Shown here piece after piece: positions 10,601 to 18,321 of a DNA stretch of 64,000 bases. The notes beneath the pieces were generated by a model, which was not told the origin of the DNA, made no database searches, and saw only the letters and a list, made by a program, of their open reading frames with translations. Each line of letters starts with the position of its first letter. The first letter of the stretch is position 1. Position numbers and translations under genes: made by a program. The DNA is from Deefgea piscis (GTDB lineage: Bacteria > Pseudomonadota > Gammaproteobacteria > Burkholderiales > Chitinibacteraceae). The stretch is from the NCBI RefSeq assembly GCF_019665785.1, contig NZ_CP081149.1, forward strand, positions 2,294,001-2,358,000. Direction: 5' to 3'.

Positions 10601-11937
10601 GCGTGGCGCGCCCAAAGCTCACGACCTTTCCCCATGACCGCCGCGCCATTTTGATGTTGATAGCGTTCAACATAACCATCGTGCTTATTCGCCACCTCAT
10701 CGGGCATAAAGATCTTGATGTTTTTTCCCAAAACGGCATCGCTAGCATAACCAAAGATAGACGTTACCGATCGGTTCACCCCCAATATGGTGCCTTGCTG
10801 ATTCGCCGTCACAATGGCATCTGGCGTACTGTCAATCACCGCATTGAGCTGGACTTCTCGCTGGCGCGCATGCAAAGACATTGACTCAGCGAGAGACTGC
10901 GCCTTGTCTTTTAAGCGTGCGGCATTTAATAAAGTTGCTGCAATCAAGCCAGTCAGGCTCAAGCCAAACAACAACAAACCCAAAGGTAACCAGCTTTCTA
11001 AACGGGCAGCAAAGCTATCATTTGAACTCATCAGGACAGTCCAAGTCTGCCCCCCCAATTCAATCTCGACTTGCCGACGCAAGCTTCGATACTGAGGCTG
11101 ACTTGCACCCTGGCTTAAATGTGAGTCATTGTCATACAACAAAAACTCTGGTTTGAGCACTCGACCAGAATACACCTCAAAATCGATTGTTTTATGCTGC
11201 ACATCACTCAATCCCGCCACCAGTTTTGACATCAATACTGGCGCATAAACCCAACCGATTAAGGACTCAGTCCGCTCATTCGCCAACTCAATTTTGCTGC
11301 CCACTGTTGTTGACAAATAGTAAGGCAATAAAATTAAAAATCCTGGGGTCTTTTTACCGTCTTGCACCAGCTGAATCGGCGCTGTAATCGCCATTTCGGC
11401 CGAATTCATCGCAGTCATCGCGGCGGCCTTACGAATGGGTTCGCTGGCAATGTCTAATCCAACCGCCACTTCATTGCCTTTTATCGGCTCAATAAATTGG
11501 ATGATGAATTTTGCCCCAGCATTAGGACCTCGCTCACGCAATTGAAACTCAGGGCGATAATGCTGCTGATCGCTCACAAATGCGGCCACATCTTGCGGCT
11601 CAACGCGGCGAATAAAGCCAACCCCCAAAGCACCGGGAAAAACATCCTCTAAATTCAATTGCGCCACATACTGCTTAAAATGCTGTGGTTTTAACTCACC
11701 ATGCGCCATCAAAGGCACCGTTCGTGCGCCATACAAACCCAAAGCCAAGCTTTGCACGCGCAGTTTTAAGCCATTCACCAATGGCTCGGTCTGCCGCTCA
11801 AATTGAATATCGGTCTGCTGCTTGAGTTTAATTGCAGCGAACTGCCAAACAAAAATCGACAGCAGCACGCCGACGACCACCACCGCCAGTAAGCGAAAAT
11901 CATTCAAATGCTGAATTTTTTGCTTTGTTGTTGACAT
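7657..11937 (-). CDS. hybrid sensor histidine kinase: CHASE-PAS-PAS-PAS-HisKA-HATPase-REC-REC-Hpt
   Basis: 1426-residue inner-membrane phosphorelay kinase. TM1 is about 14-36, a periplasmic CHASE domain spans about 50-290, and TM2 is about 316-337. Three PAS/PAC units follow (about 362-480, 490-610, 625-760). The HisKA box FLANMSHEIRTPMNAV carries phospho-His787. The HATPase region has NLLNNAIKFT, DTGIGM and GGTGLGLSI. REC1 has phospho-acceptor Asp1075 (ALIDLQLPDLDG), but its acidic pocket reads VVDG instead of DD. REC2 is complete (AEDNPINQ, Asp1219, Lys1272). The Hpt domain carries His1373 (AHKLKGAA). The layout is that of BarA-like kinases passing phosphate His-Asp-His to a separate regulator, none of which is adjacent. 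CHASE domains sense small extracellular ligands; the ligand is unknown. Confidence 0.93.
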   Translation of the reverse strand: MSTTKQKIQHLNDFRLLAVVVVGVLLSIFVWQFAAIKLKQQTDIQFERQTEPLVNGLKLRVQSLALGLYGARTVPLMAHGELKPQHFKQYVAQLNLEDVFPGALGVGFIRRVEPQDVAAFVSDQQHYRPEFQLRERGPNAGAKFIIQFIEPIKGNEVAVGLDIASEPIRKAAAMTAMNSAEMAITAPIQLVQDGKKTPGFLILLPYYLSTTVGSKIELANERTESLIGWVYAPVLMSKLVAGLSDVQHKTIDFEVYSGRVLKPEFLLYDNDSHLSQGASQPQYRSLRRQVEIELGGQTWTVLMSSNDSFAARLESWLPLGLLLFGLSLTGLIAATLLNAARLKDKAQSLAESMSLHARQREVQLNAVIDSTPDAIVTANQQGTILGVNRSVTSIFGYASDAVLGKNIKIFMPDEVANKHDGYVERYQHQNGAAVMGKGRELWARHADGHLIPIEVNLNQFHIDQETFLVAQIRDVSVRLANEQALRANQRQLSMIVEASGLGIWDLDLRNGESFFGGMWGEMLGFVTQELIPSVETWRSLLHPEDLPLAEASLTAHLAGLSAVHSCELRMKTAQGTWKWVHAIGRVYERDEHGAPIKIAGIHLDIDARKHNELMLIEQDTALTYLQQQLRSVVNSATEICIVATDIAGEIQLFNVGAEKMLGYCAESVIGVLTPEAFHDASELASRAQHIAAQTGVCVSGFEVLVYMARQGGSDTHEWTYICQDGSRLTVNLIVTARYDDAGELIGYLGVATDVTEQKQINAALEVAIGQAVAASQAKSDFLANMSHEIRTPMNAVIGFSTLLTDTPLSAVQLEFVSAIQQSGDALLSLINDILDFSKIEAGHLQLEQIEFDVRYLLEGALDIVAEKAAKQSLDLACIINPNVPLRLIGDPSRLRQVVLNLLNNAIKFTAQGEVVARLVALPSSNDEHCVLRFSVKDTGIGMSESAQVSLFRPFCQADASTTRRFGGTGLGLSICKRLIEAMAGEVGVVSVLGEGSEFWFEVTLAVAKIEVPPPEVELALQGLRVLVVDGFAANRELIALQLTSFGMEPVCFCSPQDALNALTQAPKRFALALIDLQLPDLDGLQLARQIQTVVGETPLPLVLLTSMAVPGLAAEAKAAGYSAFLTKPVRQTQLLHVIEEALKMQQFPRGTQNLVTAHHLAEQIAASKPYLLLAEDNPINQKVAVLMLEKFGCRVDVVENGALAVAAVEQRRYDLVLMDCQMPEMDGFVATQTIRALPPEQAGVYIVALTANAFQSDVDHCYEVGMDDFVAKPIHMTEISLALQRGLAKSGRLARLDSQLQEPEGDMEVGISLELQQELLDVDRMFNELKQAVGMDMKEELLALFFPTLDECVTGLSPAIASADSVQVVSFAHKLKGAAAQLGATKLATYCKAIEMAAKNNDFQLAATQFAMVQSLGVGLSQQLRV

Positions 11938-12025
11938 CTGCCGACAATTATTTGTATGGGAGTTGAAATTACTATAGTCGAGCTCATGCTATTTTTCTGT
12001 CAAACCGTCATCGTCGACTCTGCGT

Positions 12026-12031
12026 TATAAT
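12026..12031 (+). promoter_or_regulatory. metG -10 box
   Basis: Perfect TATAAT 32 bases before the metG start codon. No convincing -35 hexamer at 16-18 bases upstream, so this is only a half promoter. Confidence 0.4.
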
Positions 12032-12063
12032 CGAAGTTATTTTCTTGCATATTTTGGCCGACC

Positions 12064-14109
12064 ATGACCCGCAAAATACTCGTTACCTCTGCCCTACCTT
12101 ACGCCAATGGCGCCATTCACCTTGGTCACTTGGTTGAATACATCCAAACTGACATCTGGGTACGCTTTCAAAAATCTCGCGGTCACCAATGCCATTATGT
12201 TTGTGCGGACGACACGCACGGCACACCCATCATGCTGCGCGCAGAAAAAGAAGGCATCACGCCAGAGGCGCTGATTGCCCGTGTTCATGGTGAACATTTA
12301 CGTGACTTCACCGGTTTTCATGTCGCGTTTGATAATTACTACAGCACCAATAGCCCAGAAAACCGTGACTTTGCTTACGACATCTACGCCAAGCTCAAAG
12401 CCAACGATAAAATCGCAAAAAAAACCATTTCACAATTGTTTGATCCAGAAAAACAAATGTTCTTGCCCGATCGCTTTGTCAAAGGCGAATGCCCAAAGTG
12501 CGGTGCAAAAGATCAATACGGCGATAATTGTGAGGTATGCAGCGCAACGTATGCACCGACCGAACTTAAAAACCCATACTCCGCTGTATCGGGCGCAACA
12601 CCGGTACTAAGGGATTCAGAACATTTCTTCTTTAAGCTGGGCGAATGCGAAGACTTTTTAAAGTCATGGACCACCACGCCGGGCAAGTTGCAGCAAGAAG
12701 CATCCAATAAAATGCAAGAATGGTTTGAATCGGGTCTGACCGATTGGGATATTTCGCGCGACGCACCGTATTTTGGTTTTGAAATCCCGGATGCACCGGG
12801 CAAGTATTTTTACGTTTGGCTCGATGCGCCTGTTGGCTATATGGCCAGCCACAAAAATCTATGCGATCGCTTAGGCTTAGATTTTGATAGCTATTGGCGC
12901 AAAGATTCTGACGCCGAGCTGTATCACTTTATTGGCAAAGATATTTTGTATTTCCACTCGCTATTTTGGCCAGCAATGCTCGAATACTCGGGCTACCGCA
13001 CGCCAACGGCGATTTATAGTCACGGTTTTTTGACCGTTGACGGCGCAAAAATGAGCAAATCGCGCGGCACCTTTATCACCGCCGAATCATACCTAGACCA
13101 CCTTAACCCAGAATGGCTGCGCTATTACTATGCTGCCAAACTATCCAACACCGCTGAAGACATTGACTTAAACCTCGAAGACTTTACCGCACGGGTAAAT
13201 TCTGACCTGATCGGCAAATACGTCAATATCGCCAGCCGCGCCGCAGGCTTTATCAGTAAACGCTTTGCAGGTCGCCTACACAGCGGCGTGTTTGAAGCGG
13301 AAACCTATGCGCTAATGCCGGCCATTGTCGCGCTGCAAAAGAAACTGCAAGGCGCCAGCGACACCATTGCCAGCCTATTTGAAGCGCGAGAATACAGCCG
13401 TGCGATTCGCGAAATCATGGCTTTAACTGACGAAGTCAATCAATACGTCGACACCGTTAAACCATGGGAAATGGCCAAGCACCCTGAGCAAAGTGACAAT
13501 CTGCATGCGGTATGCAGCTTCTTGATCAATGCCTTCCGCATTTTGACGATCTACCTCTCACCAGTGCTGCCAAAACTCGCCACTGACGTTGAAGCCTTCC
13601 TCAATATTGCGCCATTGCAATGGTCTGATGCTCAGCATTTATTGCTCGATCACCCGATCAACACCTACAGCCATTTAATGGTGCGCATCGACCCTAAAAA
13701 CATTGCGGCAATGATCGAAGCCAATATCCAAGTGCTCGACACGCCAGCACCAGCAGCGCCCGCTTACGAAATCCCTGCCATCAGTGAAACCATCAGCATT
13801 GATGATTTTATGAAGGTAGATTTACGCATTGCGCGCATCGCTGACGCACAACACGTTGCTGGCGCCGAGAAACTACTGCAACTGACGCTCGATTTAGGCA
13901 ATGAAACACGCAATGTATTTGCTGGGATTAAGTCGGCGTATAAACCGGAAGATTTAATCGGAAAACATACCGTGATGGTTGCCAATTTAGCCGCAAGAAA
14001 AATGAAGTTCGGCTTGTCTGAGGGCATGGTATTAGCGGCTGGCGGTGACGGCGGTCTTTACATCCTAGAGCCGCACGAAGGCGCAAAACCGGGAATGCGG
14101 GTGAAATAA
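12064..14109 (+). CDS. metG: methionyl-tRNA synthetase
   Basis: 681-residue class I aminoacyl-tRNA synthetase charging both initiator and elongator tRNA-Met. The HIGH motif is HLGH (19-22) and KMSKS is KMSKS (329-333). The zinc knuckle cysteines are C143, C146, C156 and C159. The anticodon-binding helical domain runs about 390-540. A C-terminal EMAP-II-like tRNA-binding domain (about 575-681, [15 protein letters not shown] onward) indicates the long dimeric form found in E. coli. It is divergent from the hybrid kinase and followed by a strong terminator. Confidence 0.98.
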   Translation: MTRKILVTSALPYANGAIHLGHLVEYIQTDIWVRFQKSRGHQCHYVCADDTHGTPIMLRAEKEGITPEALIARVHGEHLRDFTGFHVAFDNYYSTNSPENRDFAYDIYAKLKANDKIAKKTISQLFDPEKQMFLPDRFVKGECPKCGAKDQYGDNCEVCSATYAPTELKNPYSAVSGATPVLRDSEHFFFKLGECEDFLKSWTTTPGKLQQEASNKMQEWFESGLTDWDISRDAPYFGFEIPDAPGKYFYVWLDAPVGYMASHKNLCDRLGLDFDSYWRKDSDAELYHFIGKDILYFHSLFWPAMLEYSGYRTPTAIYSHGFLTVDGAKMSKSRGTFITAESYLDHLNPEWLRYYYAAKLSNTAEDIDLNLEDFTARVNSDLIGKYVNIASRAAGFISKRFAGRLHSGVFEAETYALMPAIVALQKKLQGASDTIASLFEAREYSRAIREIMALTDEVNQYVDTVKPWEMAKHPEQSDNLHAVCSFLINAFRILTIYLSPVLPKLATDVEAFLNIAPLQWSDAQHLLLDHPINTYSHLMVRIDPKNIAAMIEANIQVLDTPAPAAPAYEIPAISETISIDDFMKVDLRIARIADAQHVAGAEKLLQLTLDLGNETRNVFAGIKSAYKPEDLIGKHTVMVANLAARKMKFGLSEGMVLAAGGDGGLYILEPHEGAKPGMRVK

Positions 14110-14130
14110 AACCAAGCAACTGCATCCACT

Positions 14131-14159
14131 TGCCGCGCCTTCTGGCGCGGCATTTTTTT
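14131..14159 (+). terminator. intrinsic terminator of metG
   Basis: TGCCGCGCC (14131-14139), loop TTCT, GGCGCGGCA (14144-14152), then T7. Confidence 0.95.
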
Positions 14160-14294
14160 GCCCACCTCAAAAAACACAACCCCGACAAGCGCCCCATAGC
14201 CAGTCGTGCGTGGGGCAATCGTACTTCACTCAAAACGAATCGTGACTAAGCAAAATACCTACGTATTAGCCCATAGCTCATACACAATCAAGCT

Positions 14295-14597
14295 TAGGGT
14301 CTGTTGACGCTTGGTTTGCCAACTGCGTTTGCGCAGATTTTGGTCTAAGGCAAGGCACGAAGCGCGTCGCGTAGTCATTCTACGCCAGCGCTTTGTAACG
14401 CAGCATCAGGCTGACTTTATTTTAAAAAAGCCGCCGCCAAACCGAGTTGTTATATATAAAATCCGGCTGGGCGCTTTTCGCGGCGACTCTGTGTTGTAGC
14501 AAGCTCACATAGAATGACTATGCATCGCTTACTACGCCTTGATTCGCCGCGAAAATCGACCCAGCGCGGTGGAAAACCAAACGTCAACAGACCCTAG
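14295..14597. mobile_element. MITE-like palindromic element with 26-bp inverted ends
   Basis: The ends are inverted copies starting TAGGGTCTGTTGACG; 24 of 26 bases agree between 14295-14320 and the reverse complement of 14571-14596. The hexamer CAAGCT flanks it on both sides (14289-14294 and 14598-14603), as a target-site duplication would. Inside, the two halves are themselves an imperfect inverted repeat, including GTAGTCATTCTAC (14371-14383) against ATAGAATGACTAT (14509-14521). There is no transposase; a 62-codon open frame inside is not convincing. The right copy of CAAGCT reaches into the wbuC stop codon, so insertion took place exactly at the 3' end of that gene without damaging it. The parental transposon family is not identified. 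Confidence 0.75.
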
Positions 14598-14601
14598 CAA
14601 G

Positions 14602-15075
14602 CTATACCTCAAATCGTGAACGCATCCAGGCTAGATATTCAATCGCGCCAGCCTCGCCTTCTGCTGGCGCCCAAGTCGCACGCTCATGGCTCGCCACCGG
14701 AATATATGGCCCGGCTTTAGCTTCAAAAAACACGGTAGGCTCTAATGCGACCAAACTATGAAATACCCCCGGCGCAATATCAATCCCCAAGCAATCGCCC
14801 CCCGCCGTAATCACCTTTTGCTCAATCACCTCACCCTCGGCATTAAAAATGAGCACACCCATTCGACCGGTCAGCACCACCATCGTTTCGGCTTTATCCA
14901 CGGACAAATGACAATGCGGCTGCACATAGCTATTGGGTTGCAGCGCGTTAAGCAAGCGATGACAACTGGCATCGTCCGCAGTGTGAAAATTATAATTTTT
15001 GCGCTGCCGTGGTGTTTGCTCGGCAGCACACAGCAATTCGGACAATAAGCTTTGATCGATAAAACGAGTTTGCAT
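14602..15075 (-). CDS. wbuC: WbuC-family cupin metalloprotein
   Basis: 157-residue single-domain cupin of the WbuC family, first named from E. coli O-antigen clusters. The metal site motif is PHCHLSVDKAETMVVLTGRMG (His-x-His...Glu), followed by a second cupin strand set with PGVFHSLVA. I use the ATG at 15075 (MQTRFIDQSLL); a TTG-initiated extension to 15090 is possible. The protein's reaction is unknown, though cupins of this kind bind a divalent metal and often a sugar or small acid. Here it stands alone between two forward genes and has a mobile element at its stop codon. Confidence 0.82.
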   Translation of the reverse strand: MQTRFIDQSLLSELLCAAEQTPRQRKNYNFHTADDASCHRLLNALQPNSYVQPHCHLSVDKAETMVVLTGRMGVLIFNAEGEVIEQKVITAGGDCLGIDIAPGVFHSLVALEPTVFFEAKAGPYIPVASHERATWAPAEGEAGAIEYLAWMRSRFEV

Positions 15076-15285
15076 AACGGTACTCAGCAAGAAAGTACCG
15101 CATCATGCAATAAAACCGCAACTGACAACAAATACAAAGCCTCCAGCCTTCACTCCAAGAGACGAAAATGCCGTTATTCAACAACCAGCGCAGTCACACA
15201 CGGCACTAAAAACCAAGCAAACCATGACCTTAGGTAAACACAGCAAAATCACCCGCTACGAATCAACATCAACCACGCCTTGATG

Positions 15286-15314
15286 CCGACAGATTGCAAT
15301 CAGATGGGTATAAT
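15286..15314 (+). promoter_or_regulatory. putative sigma-70 promoter of the 15344 operon
   Basis: Perfect TATAAT at 15309-15314, with CCGACA (four of six matches to TTGACA) 17 bases upstream, placing transcription start about 25 bases before the ATG at 15344. Confidence 0.4.
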
Positions 15315-15343
15315 TGCCGTTTTGGTTTCACTTAGCGCCTGCC

Positions 15344-16432
15344 ATGAACCTGCCTGATCCACGTCTTTACCCTCGTGTTAACCCACAAAATCCGATTATT
15401 CGTCAACTGATGTCGTTATTGACTGAGCGCGATGCTGCGCAAGTGGCGCAAAAACGCTTAGGTTTGCAACAACTGATGGCCGAACTACTCATGGCCAAAG
15501 ATCATTACGCCCTCAATGGCGCACTCACTCAAGCGCCATCGCAAGACGCATGGATGACGCTGTGGCATGCGCTACGCCAAGAAGTAGAAAGCGCTAGCCA
15601 GCACGCGCAACAATCGGCCACTTTATTTGCCATTCCGGTGGTATTGGTCGCTGGTTGCAAAGGTGAAGCCGCGCTACCGAGCGAAATCGATGGCGATGCG
15701 GCGCTGGCTATTTTGCGCGAGCATGGTGTGGTTGCTGCCGATGCGGATGCTTGGCTATCAGGCGCATTGCTTGGCCCCGATGTCTTGGCGGCGATCAGCC
15801 CAGCGCAATTGGCTGAATGGCGTGCAACCTTGAGCACCGCCAGTGATTTCCCAATTGATTCGGCCGGCAGTGCGATTAAATTTAAAGACGAAGCGGTCGC
15901 TTTACGTTATCTAATCGGCGTAGCCATTGAACGCACTGGTGCACCCGCTGCGATTACATTAGGCGGCCAAGTTGGCAGCTGGGGCATGCCGCTCGCCAAT
16001 CTAATTGGTGAAGCACTCAAAACCGACGGCGTGACTTTATTCCCGATTCCACGCACACCGCTACCTTGGCTTGCGGCACAAGATGTGGGCCGCGTCACCC
16101 AACTGGAAACGCGGCTGCAAGTGATGACCAGCAATGCGCTGCGCAGCATTCGCAGCAAAGGTCGCACCCCAGTGGTGACCGTTGCCGCCCATGAAAACAA
16201 CGAAATTCGCATCACCTTTGCCAGCAAAGAAGATCCAGAACGCTGGGAAGGCTATGTTTGGCCGCTCTTGCCGTCTGATCATGTCGAGCTGATTGTGCAA
16301 TACATCCAAGAGCTGATGCTGGAATGCCGGATGACTGATTTGGTGTTTATTGACGGGGTACAGGCGGTGTTTGATACCGATGGTTTGCCGTTGTTTATCA
16401 CGCCGCATACCAAAGCACCGGTATTGCAATAA
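15344..16432 (+). CDS. conserved protein of unknown function, cytosolic
   Basis: 362-residue soluble protein that I do not recognise. There is no signal peptide or membrane segment. The first 110 residues are helical and rich in Q/L/A; the middle is alanine-rich; the last third has alternating hydrophobic strands (TPVVTVAAHENNEIRITF, DLVFIDGVQAVFDTDG). Repeated G-Q-V-G-S-W-G-M and PIPRTPLPW segments look conserved rather than random, and the codon pattern resembles neighbouring core genes. It is directly followed, 13 bases later, by a thioredoxin-like ferredoxin and probably shares its mRNA. An in-frame start at 15314 falls inside the -10 box, so the ATG at 15344 is preferred. No function assigned. 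Confidence 0.7.
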   Translation: MNLPDPRLYPRVNPQNPIIRQLMSLLTERDAAQVAQKRLGLQQLMAELLMAKDHYALNGALTQAPSQDAWMTLWHALRQEVESASQHAQQSATLFAIPVVLVAGCKGEAALPSEIDGDAALAILREHGVVAADADAWLSGALLGPDVLAAISPAQLAEWRATLSTASDFPIDSAGSAIKFKDEAVALRYLIGVAIERTGAPAAITLGGQVGSWGMPLANLIGEALKTDGVTLFPIPRTPLPWLAAQDVGRVTQLETRLQVMTSNALRSIRSKGRTPVVTVAAHENNEIRITFASKEDPERWEGYVWPLLPSDHVELIVQYIQELMLECRMTDLVFIDGVQAVFDTDGLPLFITPHTKAPVLQ

Positions 16433-16445
16433 AAGGAGCTGGGCG

Positions 16446-16775
16446 ATGAGTCATTATCAATACCATGTGTTTTTTTGCCTGAATCAGCGCGAGCCCGGCG
16501 AGCGTCAATCGTGCAATAGCTGCGGCGCAGATCAACTGTGGGCCTACGCCAAAGAGCGCGTTAAAGCACTCAAACTCAATGGCGACGGTAAAGTGCGGAT
16601 TAACAAAGCCGGTTGCCTTGAGCGCTGCGAAGAAGGTCCGGTTATCGTGATTTATCCCGAAGAAACTTGGTATACCTATATCGATAAAGACGACATTGAC
16701 GAAATCGTCAACGAGCATTTATTGCACGGCCGAATTGTTGAGCGACTCCTCATTCCGCCGCGCCCTGCTGAGTAA
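16446..16775 (+). CDS. thioredoxin-like [2Fe-2S] ferredoxin
   Basis: 109-residue ferredoxin with thioredoxin fold, the family once called Shethna-type or NuoE-like. Cysteines C11, C23 (with C26 next to it), C57 and C61 match the C-x(11-12)-C...C-x3-C ligand pattern, and GCLERCEEGPVIVIYPE is the family signature around the last two ligands. The partner enzyme is unknown; the gene lies 13 bases behind the uncharacterised 362-residue protein and may serve it. ATG at 16446 has AAAGGAG 10 bases upstream. Confidence 0.88.
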   Translation: MSHYQYHVFFCLNQREPGERQSCNSCGADQLWAYAKERVKALKLNGDGKVRINKAGCLERCEEGPVIVIYPEETWYTYIDKDDIDEIVNEHLLHGRIVERLLIPPRPAE

Positions 16776-16787
16776 TCATTGGGCTAC

Positions 16788-16821
16788 GGTGAAGGCATGC
16801 GCAATAACGCATGCCTTCACC
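16788..16821. terminator. long perfect hairpin after ferredoxin gene
   Basis: A 14-bp perfect stem (16788-16801 with 16808-16821) around CAATAA lies 12 bases after the stop codon. There is no T run behind it, so it may protect the mRNA 3' end or terminate with a factor rather than intrinsically. Confidence 0.55.
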
Positions 16822-16960
16822 TTCAATCTCCATTGACCGTCATTATTTAATCTACGCTGCAATTGAAATCGACTTTAGCGGCAAAACAACCCAGTTTTTG
16901 CGAGCAACCAGTAAAAATAATTGATGTATCTACCTCAAGACTCCACTCAATAAGTGCCCC

Positions 16961-17596
16961 ATGACCATACCCCGTAAAGCCCCTTCTTTTGAACTCATCC
17001 ACCTCGCTGGCCCTGCCGGCCGCCTTGAATGCTTACGCCTCGATGCTGCCACTGATGCACCGATTGGCATCGTCTTGGTGGCTCACCCCAATCCCACTGA
17101 AGGCGGCACCTTTAATAACAAAATCGTCCATACCCTCGCTAAAACGCTTTCACGCTTAGGCTATGTCGCTTACAGCCCAAATTTGCGCGGCGTGGGTGAA
17201 TCAGAAGGCAGTCATAGTTACGGTGAGTTCGAGGTGGATGACATGGCCGCAGTGCTGGCTTTTGCCCGCAAGCAACACCCTGAATTAAAGCGCATTACCT
17301 TGGCGGGCTTTTCATTTGGCACTTATGTACAAAGCTGCTTACGCGCCCGTCTTAGTGACGACGAAATCGAAGGGATGATTTTGATTGGCCCAGCAGTCAG
17401 CCGCTACGCTTTCCCCAATGTGCCCAAAGGCACTTTAGTCATTCATGGCGAGCAAGACGAAGTCATTGCACTCGAAGCCGTATTAAACTGGGCCCGCCCG
17501 CAGCAACTGCCGATTATTGTTGCACCGGGTGTTGGGCATTTTTTCCATGGCCGCCTCACGCAACTGGCCGACTTAGTCCACGCAGCCTGGCGTTAG
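16961..17596 (+). CDS. alpha/beta hydrolase (dienelactone-hydrolase-like)
   Basis: 211-residue single-domain alpha/beta hydrolase of the group often annotated as putative dienelactone hydrolase-like or YciA-neighbour hydrolases. The nucleophile elbow is GFSFG with Ser118; Asp166 (HGEQDE) and His193 (GVGHFFHG) complete the triad. AHPNPTEGGTFNNKIV and NLRGVGESEG supply the oxyanion region and cap entry. There is no secretion signal, so cytoplasmic. It is followed after five bases by the CbiM-like gene, suggesting a shared transcript with it and the kinase. Substrate unknown. Confidence 0.85.
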   Translation: MTIPRKAPSFELIHLAGPAGRLECLRLDAATDAPIGIVLVAHPNPTEGGTFNNKIVHTLAKTLSRLGYVAYSPNLRGVGESEGSHSYGEFEVDDMAAVLAFARKQHPELKRITLAGFSFGTYVQSCLRARLSDDEIEGMILIGPAVSRYAFPNVPKGTLVIHGEQDEVIALEAVLNWARPQQLPIIVAPGVGHFFHGRLTQLADLVHAAWR

Positions 17597-17601
17597 GCCG
17601 T

Positions 17602-18273
17602 ATGATTTTACCCGCGGAATTTTTCTCGAGTTCGCTACTGATTGGCAGCAATCTTGCTGCACTGTGGCTACTCGGGTACGCGGTACGACAAGAAGCTTGG
17701 TCGGCACTCACTCCGGTTGAAAATCGGAGCTGGTTAATTTACACCCTTGCTGTACTGATTAGCTGGCAATGGCAGGCCAGCGTTAATCCGGGTATTAGCT
17801 TTCATTTATTAGGCGCCACCTTACTCACATTGATCGCCGGCCCTTGGCGAGCGCTACTGGCTATGGCGGCGTTACTCATCCTTACTGCTGCTTTTTCACC
17901 ACAAGTGAGCAGCGCCTTTAGTAGTCTTGGCCTGACTTTTTTGCTGACGGCAGTTCTGCCCATCGCCACGACGCAAGGTTTGCTGCAGCTCACCCAGCGC
18001 CGATTGCCACATAATTATTTTATTTATATTTTTATTAACGCTTTTGCCGCAGCAGCTTTAAGCATGCTGATTCATGGCATCAGCCTATGTGTTTTATATG
18101 CTTTGCTCGCGATTTACTCTGGCGATTTTCTACTCAATTCAGTGCTGCCGGTTTATTTTTTAATGGCTTGGCCGGAGGCATTCATTACCGGCTTTACTAT
18201 AAGCTTACTGGTGGTATGGTCTCCAGGCACAGTAAGTAGCTTTAAAGACAGCCAATACCTGCGCAAACCGTAA
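17602..18273 (+). CDS. CbiM-like energy-coupling-factor permease family membrane protein
   Basis: 223-residue inner-membrane protein with about six hydrophobic helices. The segment around residues 55-85 (W-x-A-S-V-N-P-G-I-S-F-H-L-L-G-A-T-L-L-T-L) matches the CbiM/COG3235 family, in which a His in this region helps bind transition metals. It lacks the N-terminal H-H-x-P-D metal motif of true CbiM, and no CbiNQO partners are nearby, so transport of cobalt or nickel is not established. The ATG lies five bases after the hydrolase stop and the sensor kinase follows. It may act as a membrane sensor partner rather than a transporter; this is inference. Confidence 0.75.
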   Translation: MILPAEFFSSSLLIGSNLAALWLLGYAVRQEAWSALTPVENRSWLIYTLAVLISWQWQASVNPGISFHLLGATLLTLIAGPWRALLAMAALLILTAAFSPQVSSAFSSLGLTFLLTAVLPIATTQGLLQLTQRRLPHNYFIYIFINAFAAAALSMLIHGISLCVLYALLAIYSGDFLLNSVLPVYFLMAWPEAFITGFTISLLVVWSPGTVSSFKDSQYLRKP

Positions 18274-18321
18274 TCTTCTGCTAAATTGGTTGCAAGCAAA
18301 CCAGCAAAAGTACTCGTTGAC

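Noticed and set aside
14311..14499. 62-codon open frame within the MITE-like element
   Set aside because: Basic, no motif, and the element is palindromic with no transposase-like length; open frame is by chance.
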